Shown here: in pieces, positions 33,712-42,367 of the stretch
How positions within the stretch are numbered: the stretch's first letter is position 1
Layout of the letters: each line of letters begins with the position of its first letter
Assembly (NCBI RefSeq): GCF_030512175.1
Contig: NZ_JAULBL010000002.1
Location: 2,106,149-2,170,148, forward strand
DNA: 64,000 nucleotides
Direction: 5' to 3'
DNA from: Paeniglutamicibacter sulfureus
Lineage (GTDB): Bacteria; Actinomycetota; Actinomycetes; Actinomycetales; Micrococcaceae
The notes under the pieces: model-generated
Told to the model about the DNA's origin: nothing
What the model saw: only the letters and a program-made list of their open reading frames with translations
Database searches by the model: none
Program-made: the position numbers and the translations under genes

Positions 33712-34461
33712 ATGCTCATCAGCGCACGGCAGGGTTCCATCCTGCGCCGGATCCAGGAGACCGGTGATGTCTCGGTCCAGCAGCTGGCCGATGACTTGGG
33801 CGTGAGTCTGTCCACCATCAGGCGGGACCTGAACCAACTCTCGTCCGAAGGCCAACTTCGCCGAGTCCACGGGGGCGGAAGCCTCGATGCGGAGAAGATC
33901 CCCTTCCGCGAGGTGCTCGCCGCCGGTCCGCCGTCGAAGGAAAACATCGCCCGCCGCGCAGCCGAGCTGGTCAGGGACGGAGACGTGGTCCTGCTGGATA
34001 TCGGGACGACCACCGCCTTGCTCGCCCGGGCACTGCGTGGGCGCCAGATTACGGTGATGACCTCCAGTATTGCGGTGCTCGATGAATTGCGCACCGACAC
34101 CGAGGTGGAGCTGGTCATCCTCGGGGGAGTCCTGAGGCGCTCCTACCATTCGCTGGTGGGGTCGATGACCCTCGAATCGCTGGCCAACATTCGTGCCAGC
34201 ATCGGCTTCCTGGGCTGCAGCGGAGTGCGACCCGACACCACGGTGCTCGACACCACCGGCATCGAGGTTCCCGTCAAGCACGCACTGCTGGCCGCCAGCT
34301 CGAATATTGTGCTGTTGGCCGACGAAACGAAATTCCCGGGGGTGGGCCTCCGCGAGGTCTGCACCGCCTCGCGCATTGGCACGCTGGTGACCAGCAAGGG
34401 TGCCGATCCCCAGACCCTCGAAGCATTCAGGACATCAGGAAGCGAAGTGATTCTGGCATGA
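33712..34461 (+). CDS. DeoR-family transcriptional regulator
   Basis: A 249-residue repressor with N-terminal helix-turn-helix (RQGSILRRIQETGDVSVQQL then DLGVSLSTIRRDLNQLSSEG) and a C-terminal DeoR sensor domain that binds phosphorylated sugars (GDVVLLDIGTTTALLARAL, FLGCSGV, ADETKF). The stop overlaps the GH4 start by 4 bases, so the regulator and hydrolase are one operon. It probably controls the divergent ABC/kinase operon and itself; the inducer is likely a sugar phosphate. Confidence 0.92.
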   Translation: MLISARQGSILRRIQETGDVSVQQLADDLGVSLSTIRRDLNQLSSEGQLRRVHGGGSLDAEKIPFREVLAAGPPSKENIARRAAELVRDGDVVLLDIGTTTALLARALRGRQITVMTSSIAVLDELRTDTEVELVILGGVLRRSYHSLVGSMTLESLANIRASIGFLGCSGVRPDTTVLDTTGIEVPVKHALLAASSNIVLLADETKFPGVGLREVCTASRIGTLVTSKGADPQTLEAFRTSGSEVILA

Positions 34462-35810
34462 AGCTGACCATCATCGGAGGCGGCGGGTTCCGGGTGCCGC
34501 AAATCTTTGAGGCCATCTCGGGCGACACGGAGACGGTGCGCATCACCGACCTGTGCCTCTTCGACTCCGACCCGGAACGGGTGGCAGCCATCGAGGCCGT
34601 GCTGGCGCAGATGGCCCCTTCCCTGCCCCGGCCCCCGCGCGTCACCACGGCCTCCGGAGTGGATGAAGCGGTCACGGGTGCCGCCTTCATCTTCTCCGCC
34701 ATGCGCATCGGAGGCACCGGGGGACGGATCAAGGACGAGAGGATCGCCTTGGAAATGGGCGTGCTCGGCCAGGAAACCACAGGTCCCGGCGGGCTGGCCT
34801 ACGCCCTGCGCACCCTGCCCCACGCCCGCGACCTCGCCGAGCGCGTGGCCAGGCACGCCCCCGAGGCAATGCTCATCAACTTCACCAACCCCGCGGGCAT
34901 CGTCACCGAGGCCATGCGGGAGGCGCTGGGAGACAACGTCGTGGGCATCTGCGACACACCGATCGGGCTCATGCGCCGGGCTGTCCACGCCATCGGATCC
35001 ACCCCCGAGGACGTCGACTTCGACTATGTGGGCCTGAACCACCTCGGCTGGCTGCGCAGCCTCACCGTGGACGGAGTGGACAAACTGCCCGGGCTGTTGG
35101 CCGACGCCGCGGGGCTTCAAGCCATCGAGGAAGCCAGGCTCATGGGCTTCGACTGGATCAGGACACTGGGAGCGATTCCCAACGAGTACCTCTACTATTA
35201 CTACTTCCAGCGCGAAGCCACAGAACGCCTGCGCGGCTCGGCCGAGACCCGCGGCGAGTTCCTGCACCGCCAGCAGGGACGCTTCTACGAGGAGGCCTGC
35301 CACCATCCCGACAGTGCGTTGGAACTGTGGCAGCGGACCAAGCACGATCGCGAGGCGAGCTACATGGCCGAAAGCCGGCCCGAGTCCGAACGCACCGCTC
35401 GCCAGGCCTCCGACATCGAGGGAGGGGGATACCAGCAAGTCGCCCTCGACCTCATGACGGCCCTGCTCGGTGGCAAGCCCGCGACCATGATCCTCAATGT
35501 GGCCAATCGCGGTTTGGTTCCCCAGCTGCCCGATGACGCGGTGATCGAGGTGCCGTGCACCGTCACCGGCGACGGCATCGCGCCCAAGCGGATCGCGCCG
35601 GTCACCGGCGAGATGCTGGGGCTGCTGCAGCAGGTCAAGGCCGTCGAGCGGTTGACAATTGCCGCTTCGAGAAACAAGAGCGGCGAGCTGGCCTGGCGGG
35701 CGCTGGCGGCCCACCCGCTGGTGGATTCAATCTCCGTGGCCAAGACGTTGCTTGACACCTACCGGGAACAAATCCCGGGGGTTGACGCGGCCTTGTCCGG
35801 AGGCGAATGA
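34458..35810 (+). CDS. Glycoside hydrolase family 4, 6-phospho-beta-glucosidase-like
   Basis: This 450-residue enzyme belongs to GH4, which uses NAD+ and a divalent metal to cleave phosphorylated or other glycosides by a redox mechanism. The NAD site MKLTIIGGGGFRVPQIFEAI, the substrate/NAD motif NFTNPAGIVTEAM, CDTPIGLM (metal-ligand Cys) and DYVGLNHLGWL (metal-ligand His) are clear. These fit CelF/LicH-type 6-phospho-beta-glucosidases. No PTS genes are nearby, so the phosphate must come from a kinase, perhaps the PfkB protein across the divergent promoter. Confidence 0.93.
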   Translation: MKLTIIGGGGFRVPQIFEAISGDTETVRITDLCLFDSDPERVAAIEAVLAQMAPSLPRPPRVTTASGVDEAVTGAAFIFSAMRIGGTGGRIKDERIALEMGVLGQETTGPGGLAYALRTLPHARDLAERVARHAPEAMLINFTNPAGIVTEAMREALGDNVVGICDTPIGLMRRAVHAIGSTPEDVDFDYVGLNHLGWLRSLTVDGVDKLPGLLADAAGLQAIEEARLMGFDWIRTLGAIPNEYLYYYYFQREATERLRGSAETRGEFLHRQQGRFYEEACHHPDSALELWQRTKHDREASYMAESRPESERTARQASDIEGGGYQQVALDLMTALLGGKPATMILNVANRGLVPQLPDDAVIEVPCTVTGDGIAPKRIAPVTGEMLGLLQQVKAVERLTIAASRNKSGELAWRALAAHPLVDSISVAKTLLDTYREQIPGVDAALSGGE

Positions 35811-35838
35811 ATCAAGGTCCCGGTCCACGGGGAATGGT

Positions 35839-36921
35839 TCAGTCGGCAACCCGGGCGTCCGCCTCGGCCAGCACCTGGTCGAACCCGCCTTCATGGAAGG
35901 AACGGCGCTGGGCCACGGCACCGTTGCCCTCGCTCATCATCCGGGCAAGCCCTGCGCCGACGTATTCGGTGTCTCCGGTGGTCTGCAGTTCCGGGCGGAT
36001 GTACTGCAACAGCGATTCCAGGCGCCGGTCGATGCTGCACTTGGTGCCGGTGACCAGATCGTACTGGTTTCCGCGGATACCAAACTTGGCGGCCTGCCAC
36101 TGCGCCATGTCCAAGGCCTCGGGCGCCGGATTCGGGATGCGCCCGGGATTGTTGATGCCGGCGGAAACCAAGGCCCGCGCAATCAACGCCAGGAGGACGA
36201 CGTCGGAGGCGCGCACCTGGGCATCGGCCGTCCTGATCTCCAATGTGGGGTAGCGCGTGGACAGCCGGGCGGCCCAGCTGATGTGGCCTTGGTCAAGGAC
36301 CACGTCGGAAGCCAGCAGGAACTCCATCCGGCGCAGGTAGTCCTGTTCGTCAGCAAAATACGGCGGAATGCCTTGGATGGACCAGCGGCGGTACTGGATG
36401 GTGCGCCAGGACGCGAATCCGCTGTCGGATCCCCTCCAGTAGGGCGAGTTTGCCCCGAAGGCAGTGAGCAGCGGCAGCCATGGCCGGAGCGCGTTCATGG
36501 CCTCCACCCCGGAGGCAAGGTCGTCGATCCCCACATGGACATGGGTGCCGCTGAGGTAGTGCTCGGCGGTGATGGCACCGCAGAATTCGTTGATGGAATA
36601 GTAGCGTTCTGAAGCGTGCACAGTTGCCGGGCCGGACGGGATCCGCGGCGGCGTGCCCGACCCGACGAGGTGGAGCCCCGCCTGGCGCGCCACAGCCGAA
36701 AGTTCCCGGCGGGCGGCGGTGACGGACTCGATCGCCTCTTGGCGCGTGGTGCAGATCGGCGTACTGCGCTCCAGCTGGCAGGAGAGGAACTCGGGATGCG
36801 TGGGACTGCTTCCGCCGTTCACTGCCATCAAGTCGTTGTAAACGCGCCGCCGTGGGACGGCCGGCATCCCGGTTTCACGGTCGATGAGGAAGAACTCTTC
36901 CTCAATGCCAAAGGTGCGCAC
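35839..36921 (-). CDS. YbdK-type carboxylate-amine ligase (glutamate-cysteine ligase family 2)
   Basis: The 360-residue ATP-grasp-like enzyme of the GCS2/YbdK family joins an amino acid's carboxylate to an amine; E. coli YbdK has weak gamma-glutamylcysteine ligase activity. Motifs are MRTFGIEEEFFLIDRETG, HPEFLSCQLERSTPICTT, YLSGTHVHVGIDD, GANSPYWRGSDSGFASWRTI and DLATR-like region YPTLEIRTADAQVRASDVVL. It follows the Cys-rich protein gene by 13 bases. A paralogue lies at 49333, about half identical by eye. True substrates are unknown. Confidence 0.9.
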   Translation of the reverse strand: MRTFGIEEEFFLIDRETGMPAVPRRRVYNDLMAVNGGSSPTHPEFLSCQLERSTPICTTRQEAIESVTAARRELSAVARQAGLHLVGSGTPPRIPSGPATVHASERYYSINEFCGAITAEHYLSGTHVHVGIDDLASGVEAMNALRPWLPLLTAFGANSPYWRGSDSGFASWRTIQYRRWSIQGIPPYFADEQDYLRRMEFLLASDVVLDQGHISWAARLSTRYPTLEIRTADAQVRASDVVLLALIARALVSAGINNPGRIPNPAPEALDMAQWQAAKFGIRGNQYDLVTGTKCSIDRRLESLLQYIRPELQTTGDTEYVGAGLARMMSEGNGAVAQRRSFHEGGFDQVLAEADARVAD

Positions 36922-36934
36922 CTCGCACTCGCCC

Positions 36935-37345
36935 CTAATCGACTGCGGTCAGGCCGGGCAGCTGCTGGCGGGCACCCCGGGCGACCTTCGTGCTGTTGCC
37001 GCGTTCCGGCCCTGTCACGCGATAGTGCACGTAGCGGGGATTCTCCGCCGCCAGCCTGACGGCCTGGCGGTCTTCGGGCACGTAGGTGGTGAGCATCCCG
37101 TAGAAGGACTCGCATGCACCGCACCAGTATTCGATGTCCCAGCATGGGGGCTGGACCCTTTTGGAGTCGAGCAGAAGGGTGACGTTTTCATAGACAAGAT
37201 ATTCGCTGGAGTCACAGCGTTCACAGGTCGGGGCATCATAGGTTGGTGCCTCGTTCCTTTGGATGATCCAGGCACCGGCTGAGGGGGTTGCCTGCCCGGA
37301 AAGCAAAGGCATTCGGGGCACACGCTTGGAAACTGACTTCTTCAT
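36935..37345 (-). CDS. Hypothetical protein with two CxxC pairs (possible zinc ribbon)
   Basis: This 136-residue soluble protein has CERCDSS and, 40 residues later, YWCGACESFYG. The four cysteines could form a zinc ribbon or rubredoxin-like knuckle. There is no known domain by name. The ATG MKKSVSKRV was chosen because the longer frame reads through poor coding sequence. It sits 13 bases upstream of the YbdK-type ligase, so it may be co-expressed with it. Confidence 0.65.
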   Translation of the reverse strand: MKKSVSKRVPRMPLLSGQATPSAGAWIIQRNEAPTYDAPTCERCDSSEYLVYENVTLLLDSKRVQPPCWDIEYWCGACESFYGMLTTYVPEDRQAVRLAAENPRYVHYRVTGPERGNSTKVARGARQQLPGLTAVD

Positions 37346-37522
37346 GGAGACCACTTTCGACGTACCGTCCAGTAGGTTGGCACACGTTACGTGCAACCAT
37401 TTCAGCATGTCCCGAACATGTCCCCTTTAGCAATGAATGGTCACCGTCCACGGGTTCGCCTAGCGCAGAATCCATGGCGGACGTTGGGAATAGCTCGATA
37501 CCGGGCCCACGCCGACCGGGCG

Positions 37523-39169
37523 TCAGGAGTTGATCCCCAGGCGCACCTTTCCGGCCTCGACGTGCCAGCGTGCATCCAGGCGGACGTTGTCCAACAGGCG
37601 GCGGTCGTGGGTCACCAGCAGCAACGCACCCTCGTAGGATTCCAGTGCCTCCTCGAGTTGCTCGATGGCCGGCAGGTCAAGGTGGTTGGTGGGTTCGTCC
37701 AGCACCAGCAGGTTCACCCCGCGTGCCTGCAGCAGGGCCAGGCCCGCCCGCGTCCGCTCACCCGGGGACAGATCTCGGACCAGGGATGCGGTTTGGTGGG
37801 CCTTGAGGCCGAACTTGGCCAGCAGGGTGCGTGCCTCGGCCGGGTTCATCTGGGGAACCGCAAGTTCAAATCCGTCGCCCAAGGCGGTGCCCTCGTCCAG
37901 GTAACTGCGTGCCTGGTCGATCTCGCCGATGGCCACCGAGGACCCCAATGTGGCCGATCCGGAATCCGGCGCCAGGTGCCCCAGCAGTAGTTTCAGCAGG
38001 GTGGACTTCCCGGCCCCGTTGGGACCGGTGATGCCAATCCGGTCCCCGGCGTTGACCTGCGCTGAAACGGGTCCAAAGGTGAAGTCGCCGCGGGTGATGG
38101 AGACTTCGTTGAGTGTGGAGACCACGGTGGAGGAACGCGGGGCGGCGGCGATCTCGAATTGCAGCACCCATTCCTTGCGTGGCTCGGCTACTTCGTCGAG
38201 GCGCTTGATGCGCGATTCCATCTGGCGGACCTTCTGCGCCTGCTTCTCAGAGGACTCGTTGGATGCCTTCCGGCGCAGCTTGTCGTTGTCAGGGTTCTTC
38301 TTCATCGCGTTGCGCACGCCCTGGGAGGACCACTCGCGCTGGGTGCGGGCGCGGCCGACCAAGTCGGCTTTCTTTTCCGCGAACTCGTCGTAGGCCTCGC
38401 GGGCATGGCGACGGGCAATGGCACGTTCCTCCAGGTAAGAGTCGTAGCCGCCGTCGTACACGGCAACCTGGTTCTGTGCCAGGTCCAGCTCGACGATGCG
38501 GGTCACGCAGCGGGCAAGGAATTCGCGGTCGTGGGAAACCAGAACGACGCCGGTGCGCAGCGAAGAGACAAAGGATTCAAGGCGTTCGAGCCCGGCGAGG
38601 TCAAGGTCGTTGGTGGGTTCGTCAAGCAGCACCAGATCGAAGCGGGAAAGCAGCAGGGCCGCCAGCGCCACGCGGGCCACTTGTCCGCCGGAGAGTGCTG
38701 TCATGAGGGTGTCCGTGGGCAGGGTGAACCCAAGTTCCGCCAGCGTCGCCGGAGCCCGGTCCTCAAGATCCGCCGCGCCGCTGGCCATCCAGTGCTCGAA
38801 GGCGGCGGCGTACGCGTCATCGGCACCGGGTGCCCCGGAGCCCAGTGCCTCGGCGGTGGATTCCATGGCCTCGGTTGCCGCAGCACAGCCAGTGCGCCGG
38901 GCCAGGTAGGCCTCGATGGTTTCACCGTCGATGCGTTCGTGTTCCTGCGGCAACCAGCCGATGAACGCGCCGTCCGGTGCGCTGGAGACGGTTCCGCCCA
39001 GCGGAACGTCCACCCCGGCGAGCAATCGCAGCAGCGTGGATTTGCCGGCCCCGTTGGCACCCACCACCCCGATGACGTCCCCGGGGGAGACGGTGAAGCT
39101 GAGGGAAGAAAATAGCGTCCGGTTGGCATGGCCGCCGGCAAGGTCCTTGGCCACGAGTGTTGCAGTCAT
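37523..39169 (-). CDS. ABC-F family ATPase
   Basis: A 548-residue cytoplasmic protein with two ABC nucleotide-binding domains and no membrane helices. Domain 1 has Walker A GANGAGKST, signature LSGGQVARV and Walker B LVLLDEPTNDLD; domain 2 has GPNGAGKST, LSPGERTRAG and LLVLDEPTNHLD. A charged linker of about 80 residues joins them. The family acts on the ribosome, either giving antibiotic resistance or helping translation. The linker and lack of a long C-terminal extension do not tell which. No drug-related neighbour exists. Confidence 0.92.
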   Translation of the reverse strand: MTATLVAKDLAGGHANRTLFSSLSFTVSPGDVIGVVGANGAGKSTLLRLLAGVDVPLGGTVSSAPDGAFIGWLPQEHERIDGETIEAYLARRTGCAAATEAMESTAEALGSGAPGADDAYAAAFEHWMASGAADLEDRAPATLAELGFTLPTDTLMTALSGGQVARVALAALLLSRFDLVLLDEPTNDLDLAGLERLESFVSSLRTGVVLVSHDREFLARCVTRIVELDLAQNQVAVYDGGYDSYLEERAIARRHAREAYDEFAEKKADLVGRARTQREWSSQGVRNAMKKNPDNDKLRRKASNESSEKQAQKVRQMESRIKRLDEVAEPRKEWVLQFEIAAAPRSSTVVSTLNEVSITRGDFTFGPVSAQVNAGDRIGITGPNGAGKSTLLKLLLGHLAPDSGSATLGSSVAIGEIDQARSYLDEGTALGDGFELAVPQMNPAEARTLLAKFGLKAHQTASLVRDLSPGERTRAGLALLQARGVNLLVLDEPTNHLDLPAIEQLEEALESYEGALLLVTHDRRLLDNVRLDARWHVEAGKVRLGINS

Positions 39170-39587
39170 TGAACCAGTTTAGTTTCCCCGGACCCGTTGC
39201 CCGTCATCGGCCATCCGCGGTCAGGACTCAGCGCAGGTATTGCGAACGCATCCAGCCTGTTTGTTCCTTGTGGCTGGTCTGGATCCACGAACCCGACCAC
39301 TTTACCGGTAGCTGCACCGTGGATCCCCTGGGCACCGTTTGATGATGCCTAAACGCAGCGAAGGACAGCGACGCGGGTTGGAGATTGCCCCCATGCGACC
39401 CCACTGACCGTGACTTTGGACCCTACCCTCGCGCGGGAGCTGCGGGCAGGATGAGATGACAACCGAAGGGGCAATGTGCCAGGCAAGTGGGGGCCCGTTG
39501 AACCGTCGGTGCCCGCACGGGCAACCTTCGCGATTCCGGAGAAGCCGTGGATCGGGGGATGGACGTAAGACAAAGGAGATCTAGACC
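39170..39587. other. Intergenic region, no gene seen
   Basis: These 418 bases separate the divergent ABC-F gene and the SPW gene. Short open frames have no ribosome sites or coding character. The region should hold two promoters; I cannot place them. No tRNA cloverleaf or long repeat is visible. Confidence 0.4.
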
Positions 39588-39953
39588 ATGAAGCGATGGA
39601 CTGCATGGCAAAATTGGGTCGCCGTGGCCGCTGGCCTTTACACGGTCTTGGCCATGACCTGGACTACGGAAGTGGGACAGTCTGCCGCCTACATGCTGAC
39701 CGGTGGTATCGCCTTGATCGTTCTCGGCGTTATCAACCTTGCTGCCCCCGGGATGCCGGCGGCCGAATGGGTTCAGCTGGTCGTGGCAGCGCTGGTTGTT
39801 GCATCGCCTTGGATGGGCAGCTTCGCCTCGGGCACGCCGATGGTGGCATGGCATACCTGGATTCCGGGTATTGTCGCTTTGGTCGCCTCGGCAATGGCGA
39901 TCAAGCCGACGATGCGCCTGTACCACGAGCATCATCCGGTTGGCTCGCACTAG
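39588..39953 (+). CDS. SPW repeat membrane protein
   Basis: The 121-residue protein has four hydrophobic helices and two SPW-like repeat motifs: a first unit near WQNWVAVAAGLYTVLAMTW and a second with VVASPWMGSFASG. SPW proteins are short bacterial membrane proteins of unknown function. AAAGGAG lies ten bases upstream of the ATG. It ends 13 bases before a strong terminator, so it is a single-gene transcript. It may be a stress or envelope protein. Confidence 0.85.
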   Translation: MKRWTAWQNWVAVAAGLYTVLAMTWTTEVGQSAAYMLTGGIALIVLGVINLAAPGMPAAEWVQLVVAALVVASPWMGSFASGTPMVAWHTWIPGIVALVASAMAIKPTMRLYHEHHPVGSH

Positions 39954-39966
39954 GAGATCAACCTTC

Positions 39967-39993
39967 AAAGGCCCGGTTCCCAACCGGGCCTTT
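39967..39993 (+). terminator. Intrinsic terminator after the SPW gene
   Basis: AAAGGCCCGGTT-CCC-AACCGGGCCTTT is a perfect 12-bp stem with a 3-base loop, running into a short T tract. It starts 13 bases past the stop. Confidence 0.9.
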
Positions 39994-40042
39994 CACTTGC
40001 GTCTTAGCGGATTTTGATTGCTTTTGGCCATAGGCTGGTGGC

Positions 40043-40555
40043 ATGAGGCTTCGAAGCGAGAAACCGGCAGATCGGCAGGAGATCCGCAAGCTGACCGTGC
40101 GCGCATTCACCGACCCGGACGCCGCCCGGGAACCCGGGGAAGCGGCATTGCTGTCCGAACTCTATTCCTGCGAAGGGTACCTACCCGAATATTCCGTGGT
40201 GGCAGAAGTCGATGGCCACTTGGCAGGTCATGCGATCGCCACGCGCGGATGGCTCGACGGGGACATCCCGTTGCTGGGGCTTGGCCCGGTGTCGGTGGAT
40301 CCCGGGGACCAAAAGCAGGGGGTCGGGACCGCACTCCTGAATGAGATCCGGGATCGCGCCGCCCAGCGCGGGGAACGCGCCATCATTTTGCTGGGCGAGC
40401 CGGAATACTACCGGCGCCTGGGGTACGTGCCGGCCATGCCCCATGGGATCATTCCCTCGGACCCGTCCTGGGGCGACTATTTCATGGTGTTGAACCTCTC
40501 GCCGATGCCACTGCCCAAGGGTAACTTCCGCTATGCGGAGCCGTTCGGGGTCTAA
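40043..40555 (+). CDS. GNAT family N-acetyltransferase (YhbS-like)
   Basis: This 170-residue acetyltransferase shows MRLRSEKPADRQEIRKLTVR at the start, the acetyl-CoA loop PVSVDPGDQKQGVGTALLNE and the YhbS-type end GEPEYYRRLGYVPAMPHGI. The reaction is acetyl transfer from acetyl-CoA to an unknown acceptor. It is a single gene between two terminators. Confidence 0.88.
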   Translation: MRLRSEKPADRQEIRKLTVRAFTDPDAAREPGEAALLSELYSCEGYLPEYSVVAEVDGHLAGHAIATRGWLDGDIPLLGLGPVSVDPGDQKQGVGTALLNEIRDRAAQRGERAIILLGEPEYYRRLGYVPAMPHGIIPSDPSWGDYFMVLNLSPMPLPKGNFRYAEPFGV

Positions 40556-40589
40556 CGTGGATCCGTCGGCCCGGCCCGGGCAGGCAAGA

Positions 40590-40633
40590 GGCCACGGGTG
40601 CCAAGGAAGATGGATTCCTTGGCACCCGTGGCC
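40590..40633. terminator. 19-bp stem bidirectional terminator
   Basis: GGCCACGGGTGCCAAGGAA, loop GATGGA, then the perfect complement. It lies 35 bases after the GNAT stop and 29 bases after the convergent MarR stop, so it can end transcription from both sides. Confidence 0.85.
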
Positions 40634-40661
40634 TGTGGATTGTCCGGTGTGGACCTAGTGG

Positions 40662-41114
40662 CTACGGCGCTTCCACATGTTGGCGCAATTTGGTGGCCAG
40701 TTGCTGCAGCGTCGCAAATTCCTCGTCGGTGAGCGCGGTGCCAATGAGGTCGTGGATGCCCTTGACGTGTTCGCGGCCCATCGCCTTCTGCAGCCGGGCA
40801 CCTTCCTCGGTCAAGGAAATGAGGACAGCCCGCTGGTCGGTGGGATCCGACTGGCGCGAGACCAGGCCCTTGGCTTCCAGCCTGTCAGCCATGCGGCTGA
40901 GACTCGGCTGGGAAATCAACAGGTGCTGGTTCAAGTCCGAAAGCCGGCTGGTACCGGAGGAACACCTGGAGAGATTGAAGAGCACATCGTATTCACGGGT
41001 GCTGAGCTCCTTGAACTCCGGGAGTTTCTGGATCTCGCGCATCACCGTGACCTGTGCCCGGAATACTGCTTCCCAGGCGGCGGACGCGGAACGAAGCGAG
41101 GCCTGGCTAGACAT
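40662..41114 (-). CDS. MarR-family transcriptional regulator
   Basis: A 150-residue winged-helix regulator. The helix-turn-helix and wing are seen in STREYDVLFNLSRCSSGTSR, LNQHLLISQPSLSRMADRLE and GLVSRQSDPTDQRAVLISLT. The start (ATG) lies inside the end of the LLM oxidoreductase gene (8-base overlap), so both are co-translated. It probably represses this operon or the divergent MFS exporter, with a small phenolic or similar ligand as inducer. Confidence 0.9.
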   Translation of the reverse strand: MSSQASLRSASAAWEAVFRAQVTVMREIQKLPEFKELSTREYDVLFNLSRCSSGTSRLSDLNQHLLISQPSLSRMADRLEAKGLVSRQSDPTDQRAVLISLTEEGARLQKAMGREHVKGIHDLIGTALTDEEFATLQQLATKLRQHVEAP

Positions 41115-42210
41115 TGGCTTTCCCGGCGGCCAGCTTGGCGTCGCGGGCCTCAACGCGGTTCGCGTGGGTCGGTGCCTCGGGGTGGTCGGCCGGCTTGCGG
41201 CCTTCAAGTTCCTTGCGAAGCGTGGGCAACACTTCTTCGCCGAAGAGGTCGAGCTGCTCCAGGACGGTCTTGACCGGCAGGCCGGCGTGGTCGACCAGGA
41301 ACAGCTGGCGGTGGTAGTTGCCGAATGCCTCCTGGAACGTCAGGGTCTTTTCGATCATTTCCTGCGGCGAGCCCACGGTGAGCGGGGTCTGGTCGGTGAA
41401 GTCCTCCATCGAGGGGCCGTGGCCGTAGACCGGGGCGTTGTTGAAGTAGGGACGGAATTCATTCTTGGCATCCTGGGAATTCTTGCGGATGAAGAACTGC
41501 CCGCCAAGGCCCACCATGGCCTGGTCCGCGCGGCCGTGGCCGTAGTGCTCGTAGCGCTCGCGGTAGAGGTTGATCAGCTGGATGTAGTGTTCCTTGGGCC
41601 AGAAGATGTTGTTCGCAAAGAAACCGTCGCCATAGTAGGCCGCGATTTCGGCGACCTGCGGGGTGCGGATCGATCCGTGCCAGACGAAGGGGGCCACGTC
41701 GTCGAGCGGGCGCGGGGTTGAGGTGAAGTTCTGCAGCGGGGCGCGGAACTTGCCTTCCCAGTTCACCGTGTCTTCGTCCCACAGACGGCGCAGCAGGTTG
41801 TAGTTCTCGATCGTCAGGTTCACCGAGTCCTGCATGTTCTTGCCGAACCAGGGGTAGACCGGGGCGGTGTTGCCGCGTCCGAGCACCAGGTCCACGCGGC
41901 CGTCGGCGAGGTGCTGCAGCATCGCGAAGTCCTCGGCGATCTTCACCGGATCGTTCGTGGTGATCAACGTCGTGGCAGTGGAGAGAATGATCTTCTCGGT
42001 CTGCGCCGCGATGTAGGCCAAAGTGGTGGTGGGGGACGAGGAGAAGAACGGGCGGTTGTGGTGCTCGCCGATGGCGACGACGTCCATGCCGACCTCTTCG
42101 GTCTTCTTGGCAATGGCAACGATGTCCTTGATGCGCTGGGCCTCGCTCGGCGTTTTGCCGGTGGTGGGATCGCGGGTGATGTCACTGACTGAGAAAATAC
42201 CGAACTGCAT
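41107..42210 (-). CDS. LLM-class flavin-dependent oxidoreductase
   Basis: The 367-residue enzyme belongs to the bacterial luciferase-like family. It has MQFGIFSVSDITRDPTTG at the start, VAIGEHHNRPFFSSSPTTTL, LSTATTLITTNDPVKIAEDF, and DLVLGRGNTAPVYPWFGK, using FMN (or F420) with oxygen to oxidise an unknown substrate. The ATG has AGGAGG five bases upstream and was preferred to a longer frame. The gene is followed by marR and is divergent from an MFS exporter, a layout typical of detoxification. Confidence 0.9.
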   Translation of the reverse strand: MQFGIFSVSDITRDPTTGKTPSEAQRIKDIVAIAKKTEEVGMDVVAIGEHHNRPFFSSSPTTTLAYIAAQTEKIILSTATTLITTNDPVKIAEDFAMLQHLADGRVDLVLGRGNTAPVYPWFGKNMQDSVNLTIENYNLLRRLWDEDTVNWEGKFRAPLQNFTSTPRPLDDVAPFVWHGSIRTPQVAEIAAYYGDGFFANNIFWPKEHYIQLINLYRERYEHYGHGRADQAMVGLGGQFFIRKNSQDAKNEFRPYFNNAPVYGHGPSMEDFTDQTPLTVGSPQEMIEKTLTFQEAFGNYHRQLFLVDHAGLPVKTVLEQLDLFGEEVLPTLRKELEGRKPADHPEAPTHANRVEARDAKLAAGKANV

Positions 42211-42267
42211 GATGCCTCCTGTTGGGCTGGGTGGACTTCGCTCTGGTAACCAGTATGCCAGATTTAT

Positions 42268-42279
42268 ATGCGTTTGCAT
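42268..42279. promoter_or_regulatory. Possible MarR-site dyad between LLM and MFS genes
   Basis: ATGC-GTTT-GCAT is a short palindrome in the AT-richest part of the divergent promoter region, overlapping a TATAAA-like element on the minus strand. It is a modest candidate for the MarR regulator's site. Confidence 0.3.
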
Positions 42280-42367
42280 GGAATAGCGAGAATCGTCACC
42301 AAATAATTCCCCGGGGCTCATGTGGCGTCACTCACGTCTCGCTTCGGCTTCGCGGTAGGCTCCGGCC

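Noticed and set aside
36935-37408. Longer start for the four-Cys protein
   Set aside because: The extra 21 residues are not preceded by a ribosome site and have unusual composition; the internal ATG fits better.
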